Positions 22,534 to 34,300 of a DNA stretch of 64,000 nt are shown piece by piece. The translations under genes and the position numbers were made by a program. Source of the stretch: Microbotryomycetes sp. JL201 (lineage: Eukaryota; Basidiomycota; Microbotryomycetes); contig JAQYUZ010000033.1 in assembly GCA_033819885.1 (NCBI GenBank), positions 1 through 64,000 on the forward strand, written 5' to 3'. The notes under the pieces are model-generated. The model did not search any database. It worked only from the letters and a program-made list of their open reading frames with translations, and was not told the origin of the DNA. Position 1 is the first letter of the stretch. Every line of letters begins with the position of its first letter.

Positions 22534-23594
22534 ATGTCGCGCTCTGATTCCCTGTGCTCGACCAGTTCTTCGCCGTCGCTGTTTTCGTCCACTCGCTCGG
22601 CCGAGTCAGTCGCCACCGACCCTGCAGCAGGTGAAGTCGGATTGCCCGATGCCTCCACACTGTCCAAGTTGGGTGTTAAAGCAGAGACGATCAACTTGCC
22701 GTTGATCCTGCCATCAAGTCCACATTCAATCGAACCCGTCGACGTACACCAATTGCGCGTTGATGCAGAGCTCGAGAGCTTACCTATCGGACTCGTCTTA
22801 TCAAAATTACAGTCGATCGGTGCGTGCTTGTTTTTTGGCGAGAGTTCGACGGTATTTGTGCGTCTGACTCGCAGTCACATCCAGGCCGATCGCTGCTTGA
22901 AGTCTCGGCCAATACTACAATAGACGTACGGCAGCCGGTGCTCCATTCCAGTGAGACGTTACCATGCCTACCCCGTTGGCTTCCGTGCCGCCTGCCAACG
23001 GTTCGTCCGCCTGCAAAGTCGCCCGACAGCCTCGCCAGCCAAACTTTGCCGCCACCAAGTCACATACTGGCCGTCTTGTCGCCCGATTCTGCCCGTTCGC
23101 TACTCGTTCCGGTTCACGGTCTTTTGTACGCCAAGCACTGTCGCAACTTGCACATTCTGTCATCAGCTCCTCGCTTGCAACCGCTTCACGCTCCGACTTT
23201 TCACACTCCTGCTTCCGTGCTTGACACGTCGGCGGTGACATTACCAGTTGTTCACGTCAATGTTCCACACACGCGAGCATTCCACTTGCTGCACGCCTAC
23301 ATCTACACCCAGTCGCGCCAAAACCTCTTCTCCAATCTTGTACCCGCTCTGCCAAGCTCGAAAGTGTCAACGTTACTGAATCCGACATTGTTATCACTGG
23401 CTCAATCTTTATCAACGCTGGATAGACAAAGGTTGTTGACCCATTTGGATTTGGTACACGGATTGTGGCTCGTATGCGTCGCTTTCGGAGTCTGTGACGA
23501 TCAAGTATGGGAATGCATGCGCATCAGTTGGACTCTGCTCGTTGGGGCATGCGGTGTGCAAGAGCAAAACAAGCGGAAGGAAACTGAGCAATGA
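22534..23594 (+). CDS. Clp1-like protein (clampless1 family), tentative
   Basis: Exons 22534-22819 and 22885-23594 give 331 aa. The N-terminus is Ser-rich; the middle contains LPIGLVLSKLQSIG and the C-terminal half LPVVHVNVPHTRAFHLLHAY followed by IYTQSRQNLFSNLVPALP and HGLWLVCVAFGVCDDQVWE. The pattern VxVPHxxxFxxLHxxxY is what I associate with fungal Clp1-like proteins, related to Coprinopsis clp1 and Ustilago Clp1 that act in clamp formation and sexual development. I judge this from memory of the family; the match is not decisive. The single 65-nt intron has donor GTGCGT, and only the CCAG acceptor at 22884 keeps the frame open. No signal peptide or TM segment. Confidence 0.6.
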
Positions 23595-23971
23595 CGTAGA
23601 CGCTGCTTTAGAAATTCTGACTGGCTAATTCAAAGCACTCTGTATCATGTTGCATGTATCGAGTCACGCTTGCGATGTTTTTCGCGAACGATGATGTCAC
23701 AGTCTGTGCGTCTACAAGAGGCTCACGAACGGTCGTTCACTTTGCCCTCTTCCTCTGTCGACTTTGAAGCGAACGCTGCTCGGTGAGCGGCTCAGGCAGC
23801 AGAATTGTCCAACATGTTCCTGCCTGCACGCTTGCTGACTAACTGGCACTGACTGGTTCATTTGGGTTCCGCTCACGGCCCCACCTCGCCATCTACTCGC
23901 GCTCAAACTTTCTTTGACAGCACCACTCACTTCGTTCACACACTTTACAACGCAAAACGACAAGTAACGCC
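23595..23971. other. Intergenic region upstream of con-6
   Basis: This 377-bp tandem spacer holds no visible gene. The last 150 bp are pyrimidine-rich, as in many fungal promoters. Confidence 0.5.
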
Positions 23972-24537
23972 ATGGCCGAACAAGTCACTTACGTCCAAGG
24001 AGACAAGGTGCTCGGCAAGTTTCATGCCTGACCGTGCGCACAGACCTTGTGCCCGGCACCGCACACAAACTCGGCCACAACCTGAACGCTGACATTCCGT
24101 GCCAATGACCCTCATAGTCAAAGAAGGAAACAAGACGATCAGCCAAAAGGATTACACTCACGGTCAGTCGATCTCTATGCGAGCCTGTGAACAAATTGAC
24201 TCGTCAACTCGTAATCCTTCAACCGTGGAAAACTAACTTTGACGGCTATACCCAACGCATCCATACTACAGTGATCACGGGCTACAAAGCGACCTTGTCC
24301 CGCGCGGGTATTAGCGACGAGGCTCGTCAGCACGCTCAGGAGATGATCGACATGCTCGAAGAGTCACACCGCAATTCTGTCGGTAACAAAGAGGCCACGC
24401 AAGAACATCACGACCAACATTACAAGAACGTCGTGCGTGGACTCAAGGCGAGCTTGCATAATCCTCATGTGTCGGAAGAAGCCAAGCAGAGCGTCAGGGA
24501 CAGGCTGGAAGAGATGGGCGAAGACGTGCCCGAATGA
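23972..24537 (+). CDS. con-6: Conidiation-specific protein 6 (Con-6) family
   Basis: Exons 23972-24014, 24118-24162 and 24272-24537 give 117 aa. Two Con-6 repeats are seen: GYKATLSRAGISDEARQHAQ at about residues 32-51 and GLKASLHNPHVSEEAKQSV at about 85-103. The protein is small, charged and without TM segments. Con-6 proteins of Neurospora accumulate in conidia and vanish on germination; biochemical role unknown. Intron 1 (24015-24117) needs a GC donor (GCAAGT): the GT dinucleotides available in exon 1 all leave phase 0, while the downstream exons need phase 1. It converges on the RD/RS-rich gene with 115 bp between stops. Confidence 0.88.
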
Positions 24538-24652
24538 GACGACAATCGCAAAAAAAGACGACTTTTGATGCTCTCTGTTTACTTTGAAGACTCTTCTTTC
24601 GTGCTTGTCAATGCAAAAAGCAATTCTGCGATATGCCCGTGACACATCGCTT

Positions 24653-25905
24653 CTACGAGGGTGGTGCAGACGGTCCGAACCTTGCTGCGGCCAGCTCTCT
24701 CAACGCGGCCATCGTGTCATTCTCTTTCGCCCTCATCGCCGATATCTTGTCTCGCGCCTCGGCTTGCCGTTCTTCCTGAGCTCTTGCTCGCCTCGAATTG
24801 TTACGCGATCGATCTCTTGCTTCAATCGCCGCTCTGAAACTGTCCGACGTGCCACTACCCATCAACGTGTCTTCATCTATTTCTTGCATACCTCCACCCG
24901 CTTCTCTTGCGTCCCTCATTTCTCTGTGACTGGTCGCTTTCTCTTTACGTTTCTCAATCAATCGGTCTCGACCTGTTGCTCGATTGTCTCGTTCTTCTTG
25001 ACGTTCATCTCTCTTGGCTCTTTTGTATTCTTCCCTGTCTCGTCTTCTGTCTTGATCCCTCAGGTCCCGAGCGGCGTCTCTCGAAACGTGCAAAGCTTCT
25101 ACGGCACTGCCACTTGGCAAACTTGGCCCGACAACAACCTTGTCAGTCCTTGTCAAGTGTTGATCATCTTGTCGATTGTCAAACTTGTCAATGTCTTTAC
25201 GAATCCTAGAAGCGTCGTCCAACTCGCGTTGACTTGCGTTCTTGAACGACCAATTGTGAGTCGTGTTTAATTGTGACGAGATTCGACTCGATTGGATGCC
25301 GGAGTAGAATTTTCTAGACAGTCGACCAGAGTTCCATCGTCGAACGAATCTTGAGAAATAGTGACGAGCGTCGGATGATTTCAACGAATCGAGACGCTGT
25401 TCTCTCCACGACAAAGAAAGATCGCGTGATGTGTGTTTTGAGAGAGACAGGGATAAGGAAAAAAGGTCAGCCCGAGGAGTGTCCTGCTCAAGGATGGAGA
25501 ATGCTGTCCTAGACAAAAAACCAAAAAACGCCAAAAAGTCCCGTCTCACCTTTGCCTTTTTCTCATCCAACCACACTCGAAATTCATTGCTCTTGATAAA
25601 GACTGTACGACATTCGTTCCATACGTTGTATCAGTTTGTTGTCTGTTTCTGGCGCGCCCAAAAAAAAAAAAGGTCCTTTGCGCAGTTGCAAACTGACAGT
25701 CATCTTCAGAAATTCTAGCAACACCTTCCGGCAATTCCTTGTCGTGCACGTCCTCGTCGTCGTCCTCGCCGTCATCACGATCGTCTCGTCTGCTGCGCTT
25801 GTGCCGATGACTTGGCTCTCGGTCGCGCGCGTCGTCTTGATGACCTTGTCGACGAGAAGACGAATGTGCAGATTCAACGCGATCACGGCTTTGGGCGTCA
25901 GACAT
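24653..25905 (-). CDS. RD/RS-rich nuclear-type protein with WNSGxL domain
   Basis: Exons 25905-25698, 25602-25550 and 25396-24653 give 334 aa. The N-terminus is Arg/Asp/Ser/His-rich with KRSRRDDRDDGEDDDED, like RS-domain splicing proteins. It is followed by a compact conserved-looking block FFIKSNEFRVWLDEKKAK, ARHYFSRFVRRWNSGRL and SRKFYSGI, and then a long Arg/Glu/Asp coiled region (about residues 150-330). I recall similar WN-G-L/FY blocks in eukaryotic nuclear proteins but cannot name the family. A role in pre-mRNA processing is an inference from composition. The middle exon is 53 nt and completes the conserved block. Confidence 0.75.
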
Positions 25906-26327
25906 GGCCGCTGACGAGATGGATTGAGGTAGCAGCAGAGTGAGAGCTTGACGGGCTCGTCATTTCGCCGTTTCGATTGCTTTATACAATTTCATTACAG
26001 TATTTGATCGCAAAGATACAATCAAGATGTTAATTAATTCAATGTGGACAAGTGTGGGACATATTCAGGATGGCAGACGCGCGAAATCAAGAACAAGAGG
26101 GGGAACAAGAACGCAAAGGCGAGAAGGAGTCGGGTAAGATGGCCGGAAGGGTATCATCCGAGTAGGACAGGTACTGTGCCGTTACGGTTGAGCGAGACGA
26201 CAAATCTGGCCGAGTGAGGTTGAACTCGATCGTGGGCGAAAAACAGAAAAAAGCCCAGAGCATGATGAAAGATCGACTTGGCCCTTTCATTTCTCCGAAG
26301 TTTCGTTCGCGTATGAGGGCTGCTCAT
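25906..26327. other. Tandem intergenic region
   Basis: This 422-bp stretch lies between the PHS1 3' end and the RD/RS-rich gene start. It is AT-richer near 25980-26060 (includes TTAATTAATTC). No gene is supported. Confidence 0.5.
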
Positions 26328-27809
26328 TCAAGCGTCGCGAGTCTTTGAGCGCGTGCTTCTGGCCGGTGTTGCGGCAATGTCGCCAATGATCGGAGCTTGA
26401 ATGTCTTCAATCTCTTTCAACGCGTGAACCTGCATGATCGCGACCATGGCAGATACCGATTGTCAGCATGTCAAGAGAGATCCTGGCCCAGAATGCACGA
26501 GCGGACACTGACCTTTGGTGCTGAGTGGCCGAGCAAGTGCTTGCGACGTTGCTTGATCATGTGGCCCATCATGACAAGCAGCGCTGCAACAGTGCGCAAG
26601 CACGTCAGTCAAAGAGGAATAGAAAGGGACCTGATCTCTCGAAGCGCAATACGTACAGGGCGGCCAGACGGCACAGATTGCAACCGTTGCGAAAAACCCG
26701 GGCAAGCCGTATGCCTTTTGGGCGTATCTGCGAGACAGACCACTACGTTACTGCGAGCCCAGACTGGCAACACGGAAGGAAAACGCACGGTGCGGAGTAA
26801 AAGATGAGGGCTGCCTCTGACAGGGCTCCAACGGGGTACAATACGTAGAACGTAGAGTACCTTGAGTAAATAGAGCGCGGGTCAGCCAACCACAGTGCAC
26901 GCTTCCGGGCGTTCTTGCCACGCACCTGAGCCACTCGAGCAACGGCGCCTTGATGCCCAACAGACTTGTGACGTAGTGCGAGTAGCGAATGACTTCGGTA
27001 ATCGACCAAGCGAGCACCATCGAGACGTAGAATGGAGAAGCGGCATTCTGCAAAGCAGAGCATCAAATCAGCAGATGAGTTATGTCACTGCAGCCTGTGC
27101 CCCGTTGCGCGACTGACCTCTGGATAGAAATCACAGACGTACCAAACGACAAAGATGCGCGACGAGAGCTGCATCAAGGTCGTCATGAGACCGCTTCGGC
27201 TGAGCAAATAGATCGAAGTGGAAGAGTCAATCGAGCAGAACGGCGACTGTGCGAGCACGTGCACTCACACGAGGCCCAAGGCAGAGTGAACAATCTCGAG
27301 CAAGGCGACTGTCTGAACGGCCTTTACAATGTCGCCGATGCTGAGAACCATGCAGCATGGTCAGGTCAACCTCATAGACTATTGGCAAGAAGCAAGCATA
27401 TCGGGGATGGCACTCGCCTGTCAAAAGCCGTGTACAAACGGCCGACGAGTTTGTCTTGCTCGTAATGGGCCTTGTGCTTTGCTTGGCCGGTCACGTCCTT
27501 GACGAGCTTGTCGATGCCGAGTTTCAAGTGTCCGACAACTGAAGTGGCGGCGGTGCCATGCACCAAATGTGCGACGAGCAACGCAAACACCATCAGCCAC
27601 AGCGCCGCGTTGAGGGCGTTGTACAAGACCAGGTACAGCTTGACGGGCGACAAGTTTTGAGCACTGTCTCGTGCTTTCGCCTTTGCGCTTGTCGCCTTGC
27701 GCTTGACGACGTCCTTTGCATCGTTTGCGGATGACGTCGCGTCTTGGACGTGCTGCTGCACCGCACCAGCCAAGTCGCGGTTCGATCTCCGCTTGCGAGG
27801 GGTCGACAT
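26328..27809 (-). CDS. PHS1: Very-long-chain (3R)-3-hydroxyacyl-CoA dehydratase
   Basis: Eight exons: 27809-27418, 27340-27269, 27199-27118, 27047-26926, 26860-26789, 26727-26657, 26583-26513, 26429-26328; 327 aa. It catalyses the third step of fatty-acid elongation in the ER. Diagnostic parts are YLVLYNALNAALW, ALLEIVHSALGLV-RSGLMTT, LMQLSSRIFVVWY, MVLAWSITEVIRYSHYV and YSTFYVLYPVGALSEAAL, with the catalytic Tyr and Glu of the YPxGxxSE region. About 75 Lys/Ala/Ser-rich residues precede the first TM helix, longer than in yeast Phs1, and a short basic tail follows the last helix. Intron 1 (27417-27341) fits donor GCGAGT, giving AFDS-IGDIVKAVQ; a GT alternative (GTACAC) would lose the conserved-looking YxxFDSIG stretch. 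Confidence 0.92.
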
Positions 27810-28008
27810 GTCTCGTCACAGCTGGTCCCAAAGCAGAGGGGGATTGAACGTGGTCAAAGACAGAAGCGCAGACGATCGCGCACGCGCTCAGTGTATGCAC
27901 TTTCCCAAAACGAAAAACAAACAAGACGGTTCACTCAACACTGTACATTAGCTGAATGGGCGCACCATGCATTGTTGTCATAAGTTTCAATTACCATTAC
28001 CACTTTTC

Positions 28009-29586
28009 TCACCGGAACAAGCTGCGCGATAATCTAAACGCCAAATCATCATCCAACAACCGGCCTCCGCCCGCACCAACTGGGACAGCAGCCGTCTCGA
28101 CACCGTTCGTCTGCCTCGCATCGGCGCCTTGTTCCTTGGCGGCGGCAGCAGCAGCATCGTGTCTCGCCTGTTCGGCGGCGGCAGCAATTGCCTCCGCCTG
28201 CCTCCGCCTCTCCGCAATCAACCTAGCTTCCCTCTCAATCACCCTCGACATTTTTCTCAACCCGCCAAGCGCGTCCTTGCCTTCAAAGAAAGCCCGCCAC
28301 CCAAGTTGACGTTTCCTCTCCAACTCGTCAGCATCAATCTCGTCCTCGTCACTCTCTTGGAAACCCCAGGTCCAAACCATCTCGTCTTGCCTGAAACTGA
28401 CAAACATGCCACATTCGAGAGCATGTCGAACGTCCCTGATCCCACAAGCTCGACTGACACATCGCCCGACGCTCGCTTCAAACTGAGCAAACGGTCGAGG
28501 CGAATGGTCGACAGCAGCACGACCAGTGCCTTCACCGTCATGGCCGTAACCGTCGAGAACAAGCACCTCGTACGTCTCTTCGAACGCTGCCATGCCTTGA
28601 CTCTTCTCAGGACTGTCGAGCGAGTCGAGCACGTTGTAAACCTGTCTCGCTTCACTGTTGCCCGGACCAAACTCGTCTGGGTCACTCTGCCACGCTGCAT
28701 GCTTCAAACCAGGCTTGCCAGCAGCCGAACGATGACGAGAGAACCATAAATGAGTCGGATGAGGCAGCGGGTACGAAGGTAGGGGGTAGTCTGGAGTAAC
28801 GCGCGATCGCACAACAACGACGTGATCCTCTGACAAGGCGTCCAACACGGCGAGCGGTTTAAAGTGAGTAATGGACTAGGCTCCCCATCAATGGTGAGCA
28901 CAAGGAAGCAGAGAAGCATATTCGCATGTAAAGGCAACTCACGATTTTGAGAAACATCCAATTGCGTTCGACGCGCTCGACCCACAACCCTTTGCCCTTG
29001 TTGCCGAGCAAAGAGGATCCAACTTTGCGAGTCTCTGCATCGTTCGCCTCGGTACCACTCTCGCAGCACTTGACAATGTCTAGCGCGCGCAAGATTCGAC
29101 CGGCGTCCGTCTCGCCAGAGTCGCCCCACAACTCGAATGGTGGAGGTTCAGGTCCGTTGGGAACGACTGTCAATCGGCGGATCATGGCCAAATCTTGAAA
29201 CCGCGTACAACAGCGCACGGCGCAATCCGGACAAGCGCACTAGACATTGACACGGTACGGGAGCACAGTTCGTCAGCAAGATGGAACCCGTGGCGAAGGC
29301 TTCAGCATATGTCACTTACGAGGTCGTACAAGTGACCCCATTCGGCTCGCGTCATGCTTCGACGCAGTGGGTACGCGTACCTCCACCCGCCGAGCAACTG
29401 CAAGCCCATGCCTTCCTCGCCAGGCTCGGTCTCTCCGGCGCCGCTCTCTTCCCACTGAATTGCACTGCAGGTCGTCCATAGTCAAAAGACGTATAAGGCA
29501 AGCGCAAGGCTTTCTATTGTAGCTTACCGGAAGGCGTCCATGATGGCATCCTTTAGTTGTAAAGCGCTCGTTCTCCTCAAAGCCAT
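28009..29586 (-). CDS. Unrecognised protein with Cys cluster
   Basis: Exons 29586-29528, 29464-29320, 29239-28943 and 28875-28009 give 455 aa. I do not recognise it. Residues about 55-85 contain EWGHLYDLCACPDCAVRCC, a C-x-C-x2-C-x3-CC cluster suggesting zinc binding or a redox site, and this cluster is created by splicing exon 2 to exon 3 in phase 0. The middle holds LAVLDALSEDHVVVVRSRV and PTHLWFSRH; the last 100 residues are Arg/Glu then Ala-rich (AEAIAAAAEQARHDAAAAAA), probably a coiled coil. No signal peptide or TM helix is visible. Its start is only 69 bp after the stop of the upstream gene on the same strand. Confidence 0.68.
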
Positions 29587-29655
29587 GTGGATGCGCTGCA
29601 AAGCGGGCAAGTCACAGCACTCTGCAGCGAATCATGGATCAACAAAAACGGTCAG

Positions 29656-30903
29656 TCATGACTGAACTTTGGGACAAATCGAACTGATTGTTGACAAAGA
29701 CAAACCTGGATCTTCAAGCGCTCTAAGGACATGGTCATGGTTGCTTCTATAAGACTTGACCAACAAGTCGCGGTCACGACAGATCAGTCTCCTGAAGAGA
29801 CATTCGATGATTCTGACGCGTTCGAGCGATCTCCTCGAGTTTGTGATGAATGAAGCGTGCGAGCCCGTCAGGCTCAAAGTCTCGAGCAAGCTCGCTCTTT
29901 CAACTCGTTCGAGCGCTACGACGGGGTCTGGTTCTTCGTTTTCGTTTTGCAACGGAGGTGGATTTGGAGGACGGAGTGGCGACGTTGGTGCGTCCGAGCA
30001 CGGTACGTCTGTCGGGTCTGGTTTCAGAACGAGCCAATCTGCGTCTTCAGACTCTACGATGAGCGTGTGAGACACGTCCATGATGGCGTCCATGAGTTGA
30101 CGAGCGTGCGCCAAGCGATCGGCAACGAGCTCGAGAGGTACGGGCGAATAAGCCGCGAGATTGCCTGCCGCGCCAAAGTGCTGGACATGGTACGCGCAAG
30201 ACTTTATGGTTTTGTCGCACAGTGCAATATAGTCTTGCACTGTCGACTCTATGTCTTCCAACTCGTCCAAGTCGTCAATCGAGTGCATTTCTGACGCCGA
30301 CGGCAAGCCCAAGTCTGAGCCAATGTCGACCACGTCGTCCGAGCACCTGTAGAATTCTTGCCTGACGACAAGTTCTTCCTTTTCGTGCGTGATGCACCAC
30401 TGTCGGAATACTTTTCCCTTGATGCCACCGACGACAATCTCGCGGCAAGGCACACCGTAGCGGTCGATCGCCTCGCAACGCTTGTACTCGTCGTCGTCGT
30501 CGTCGTCGCCGGCGCCAGCGCTACCGCCGTCGACATCGTTTCTGGCGTATGACGAGTCGTTGACGCCATGGCCATCATCGTGACGCTTTCGTCGCGTGAC
30601 GCCTGCCGTCGCCTGTCTGCGATGCTGTCGCCTATTTGGCCTTGTGCCGTTCGCGACGATCCTACCATTGACAGCGCAATTTCTCCGTCTCGTACGCCTC
30701 TGCAGCTGTGCATCTGTCGAGCGCTGTTGGTGTTGCTGATCGAGCAACTCGTCCAATTGCTCGACTTTGACGGCGCTCGTCGTCGCGACCGGACCATTCA
30801 CTTGAGAGACATGTTTTGTATGGACTTGAGAACGACGTTGACGAGCATGACGACGAGCAGGTTGGCACGTGCACGGCGCAAGCACCGTCGTCGTCTGCGC
30901 CAT
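29656..30903 (-). CDS. Single-exon protein with KANSL2/INO80D-like Cys3His motif
   Basis: A single open frame of 415 aa from ATG 30903. The first 130 residues are Arg/Gln/His-rich and basic, then an Asp run (residues 133-138), then KRCEAIDRYGVPCREIV and FRQWCITHEKEEL, a C-x9-C-x16-C-x2-H set (Cys143, Cys153, Cys170, His173). This resembles the zinc-binding C3Hc3H-type motif of KANSL2 and INO80D chromatin subunits; the resemblance is by spacing only. The rest is acidic and helical (SIDDLDELEDIESTVQDYIA, ECLFRRLICRDRDLLVKSY). A chromatin or transcription role is inference. It is one of very few intronless genes in this window. Confidence 0.7.
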   Translation of the reverse strand: MAQTTTVLAPCTCQPARRHARQRRSQVHTKHVSQVNGPVATTSAVKVEQLDELLDQQHQQRSTDAQLQRRTRRRNCAVNGRIVANGTRPNRRQHRRQATAGVTRRKRHDDGHGVNDSSYARNDVDGGSAGAGDDDDDDEYKRCEAIDRYGVPCREIVVGGIKGKVFRQWCITHEKEELVVRQEFYRCSDDVVDIGSDLGLPSASEMHSIDDLDELEDIESTVQDYIALCDKTIKSCAYHVQHFGAAGNLAAYSPVPLELVADRLAHARQLMDAIMDVSHTLIVESEDADWLVLKPDPTDVPCSDAPTSPLRPPNPPPLQNENEEPDPVVALERVERASLLETLSLTGSHASFITNSRRSLERVRIIECLFRRLICRDRDLLVKSYRSNHDHVLRALEDPGLSLSTISSICPKVQS

Positions 30904-31391
30904 TCGCGCGTGCCCCGCGTTGTTTCCTGCTATACACGCGCGAGTCCGTTCCCGTACAGCAGGCAAACTCTGGTAGAGGTTGAGAGTATGCGATACCCGC
31001 GGCGCGACGAGAGCTTGAGATGACAGAGAATCACACGACCCGTCTGAACGTCGGCTGGTGCTTACGAAAGTGACAATATTCGAGTGAAAGAACACAACCA
31101 CGTCAAGGCAGTCAAGTAAAAGAAACAAAAAAAAAAGGTGCATTGAATTGAAAGGTGTGCTCTGACACTCCATTTCAAGATACGCCTGTGCATAGCGTGC
31201 GATCGACTTCGGCTGGCTTGAAAACACCTTGCGATTGCATCTCTACACCACACCACAAACAACAACAACAAGAACAACCTTAAACAACAACTATCATAAC
31301 ATTTGAAAAAAAAAAGAATCAAGCTCGCGTCATCCACATACTCGCACGCTCAAAGTCGCCATACAAAGCCAACGAGGAATGCCATGCACTC
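30904..31391. other. Tandem intergenic region
   Basis: This 488-bp stretch holds A runs at about 31128-31137 and 31304-31314 and no supported gene. It separates the SEC2-like 3' end from the start of the Cys3His protein. Confidence 0.5.
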
Positions 31392-34300
31392 TCACCGGCC
31401 GATTTTCCTACTTGTCGCTCCGCCCAAACCCCACTCTTGACTTTGATCGTCTCCGAACAAGCTCATACTCATGTCTTGGATGTTTTTCATCAATCCTTCC
31501 AAATCTTCAACGGCCGTGGGTGACCTTAAACTCGTCATCGACGTCGAAGCAGGCATCAAAGACACCGAGTCTTTCATGCCATTGCCATTTGGGGACGTAG
31601 AGACTCGAGTAAGCGGAGACACGTAATCGGTCGGACTGGCAAGAGGCTGAAGGTACTTGTTCGAGTTTGACGACGCAGGAGCAGCCGGCTGGAGGGGATA
31701 GTTGGCAGCTGTCGAACGAGCATGTGACGAGCTGGTCGTTGGTGTTGCAGACGACAACGTCATTGTAGATGTAGAAGAAGCAGCTCGCCCCAACGTTGGT
31801 CTGCCGGAACCACCAGGAGGGACAGCCGACAAACTGGATGACCCTTTGACGGGAGATCCAGCAGAGTCTGTTGATCGTCTCCGTATGCCACTACGAATCG
31901 TGTTGACATAGGGACCCTTTGAGACATTTGACAAGTCGAGCGCGACCGGTCTGCGTTTGTCATCACCTTCCGTCTTGAGCGGGACTGCCGGCACGGTCCG
32001 GTCGAGCGATCCAAACGGTCCGTCGACAGATTCTAGCGCATTCGCAGTCGCAGCCGTTGCCGATGGAATTTGTCCAGCCAACTTTTCCCAGCGACGTTCA
32101 TTGGGCGTCTTGGGACTTTTGGCCGTGCCTTGGCCTTCAAACGACCTGACGGCGACAGGTTTGCCTCTCGTCGGATCACCACTTCCGAACGTCATCGCGC
32201 CAGGTCTTGGTGATCTCCTTTCTTGCATCATGGTCTCCTGACGCAGCATTTCATCCACAGACGAAGACGGAGGTCCGCCGGTGCTACTGTCCGGACTGAA
32301 TACGAGTACCAAACCACGCTGCGAGCTGCTCGAGTCTGATCTCGGGAATTTAGACGACAAGTTGTTCGTCTCAATGTGCAAAGGTGGCGTCGTGACGTGT
32401 CTCGGACCCCCGGTCAGTCCAGACGTCCCAGTGGTCACTGCAGCTTGCGATTCGGGCAAGAATCCGTCTTGACCGATCGAGGACGATTTCGGTACCGGCG
32501 TCTGCGCGTCGAGTCCGTCTTTAAGTTGCTCCACCGAAACCGAAGCATTGTGCTGCCCATTGCCTTCGTGACCCTCATTCGAGACTGCTGAAAAGAAGGA
32601 CGAAGCGACAGACGACAGCGAATGCACGCTACTGCCAGAATTGACTCGAGCCATACCAGGAGCGCGAGGCGGGGCCAGACTCGAAGACGCGTTTGACGGA
32701 TTTGGACTGACTGTCGCAAAGTCCTGCAGCGTCTCGGCGTCGTCGGAAGCGGTGCCCTTGATTCGTTTCGACAAGTTGCGGCCAAAATGGAACCATTTGC
32801 GTGTAGAAGAGTTCGAGTTTAGCGAGGCCGTGTCTGGGTCTGGTGACGCAGTGGGCGAGGAAGCGCTGAGCGGAGACACCAACACCGATGGAGATACAGC
32901 GCGCGTAGCGAGACCGGTACCGGTATCGGGCTTGGGCGTAGGCAGAGACGCGACGGCTTCGTTCAGAGCCGCAGCGTCTCGAGCGCGCAAGGTTCCTTCA
33001 GAACGTGTCGTGTCCGTTGTTGTGGTGCCCGAGGCGGAACCTCGCGGACCGTCGTCTGTAGCTTGTGGCAGCGCGCCCGTCTTCCTGACGTGATCAAGTT
33101 CGGCTTTGAGCTGTGTGACTTGAGCGCGCAACCGCTCGACTTCAGACTCTGCCTGTGCTCGGTGCTTGCGTTCTTCAGCAACCTGGCGTGCGGCAAAGAT
33201 GCCTGTTAGCGCTCGGGCTCAGCGGTCCAATCTACCGCGCAAGACGGTCACTGACCATGGTGTTTGCCTCTTGGAACAATTCAATGCTCAAGTTTTCCAA
33301 CTCTGCCATCAAGTCGTCCTTGGTCTTTTCAAGTTCTGCGCATCTCGTCGCAAACTTGTCTGCGCTCCGTCTCAGGCTCGTGTTTGTGGATTGAAGGCCG
33401 TAGTAGGATTGCTCGAGGCTCGACACTTGATGGTGCAGCGCAATGACTTCTTGGACTAGTTCTGATGGTGACTTGGCGGACAAGTCTTTTGGTGAAGGAT
33501 GCGCAGACAAGTCTGCGCTCATTCGAGTGCGAACAGAGTCTGAGCCGCGATGAGGCGACGACGAGGATGATCGTTTGGCGCGGTGCGACGGTAGCTTTGC
33601 CGAGGATGATTCTGCTGCGCTGCCAGCACTCGTCGTCGACAATGTGCTCGAGATGGGCTTGCGAACGCTTGGCAGCCTCGCAAAAAATGCTGAAGCCGAT
33701 GACCGGGCGTCGCTGTTGTTGTTATTGTTGCTGCTGCTGCTGCTGTTGCCGCCGGCCGCGCCATGGTCTGCGGTCGGTGGCAAGTCTTTTCCGTTGCTGT
33801 AGCTCGACGTGCTAGATGACGGTCTGCTGCGCCCATTTGCGATGCGATTCGAGTCTGTGTGCGAATGCGAGGGTGGCAACGAAGGCAAGGGGCTGCCGCC
33901 GGCCGAGTGCCTCGAGACCATTTGAACTGACGAGCGCGAGTCGCGGCGCTTGAGCGTCTCTTCGAGGAACTGCGAGTGCGTCTCTGCCAAGGTCAAGTTT
34001 GACTGTGCGATCTTTAGCTGCGCAGCGAGCTCGTCATGAGTTGCGAGCTGGCGCGACTGGAGAGACCGGGGCAAACGGCCATGTCAGCGAGCACACGAGC
34101 ACCTAAAAACGCTTCGACTGACCATGCCATCGATGACTTTGAGCAAGTTTGCGACCGCGTCCCTGAGCTCTGCTTGCGTGCGCGCTGTTGTCGATTGGTG
34201 GCACGAAGCCGGTTCGGCGTCGATGCCGAGGCCGACAGAGCCTTGCGAGTGGTGCGGAGTAGTGCGCTTAAGGAGGTTCCTGGCACTGTCTACCGTGTGC

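Noticed and set aside
30904-31227. Upstream extension of the 415-aa single-exon frame to 31227
   Set aside because: It begins at a non-ATG codon and adds a hydrophobic, unlikely leader from AT-rich intergenic DNA.
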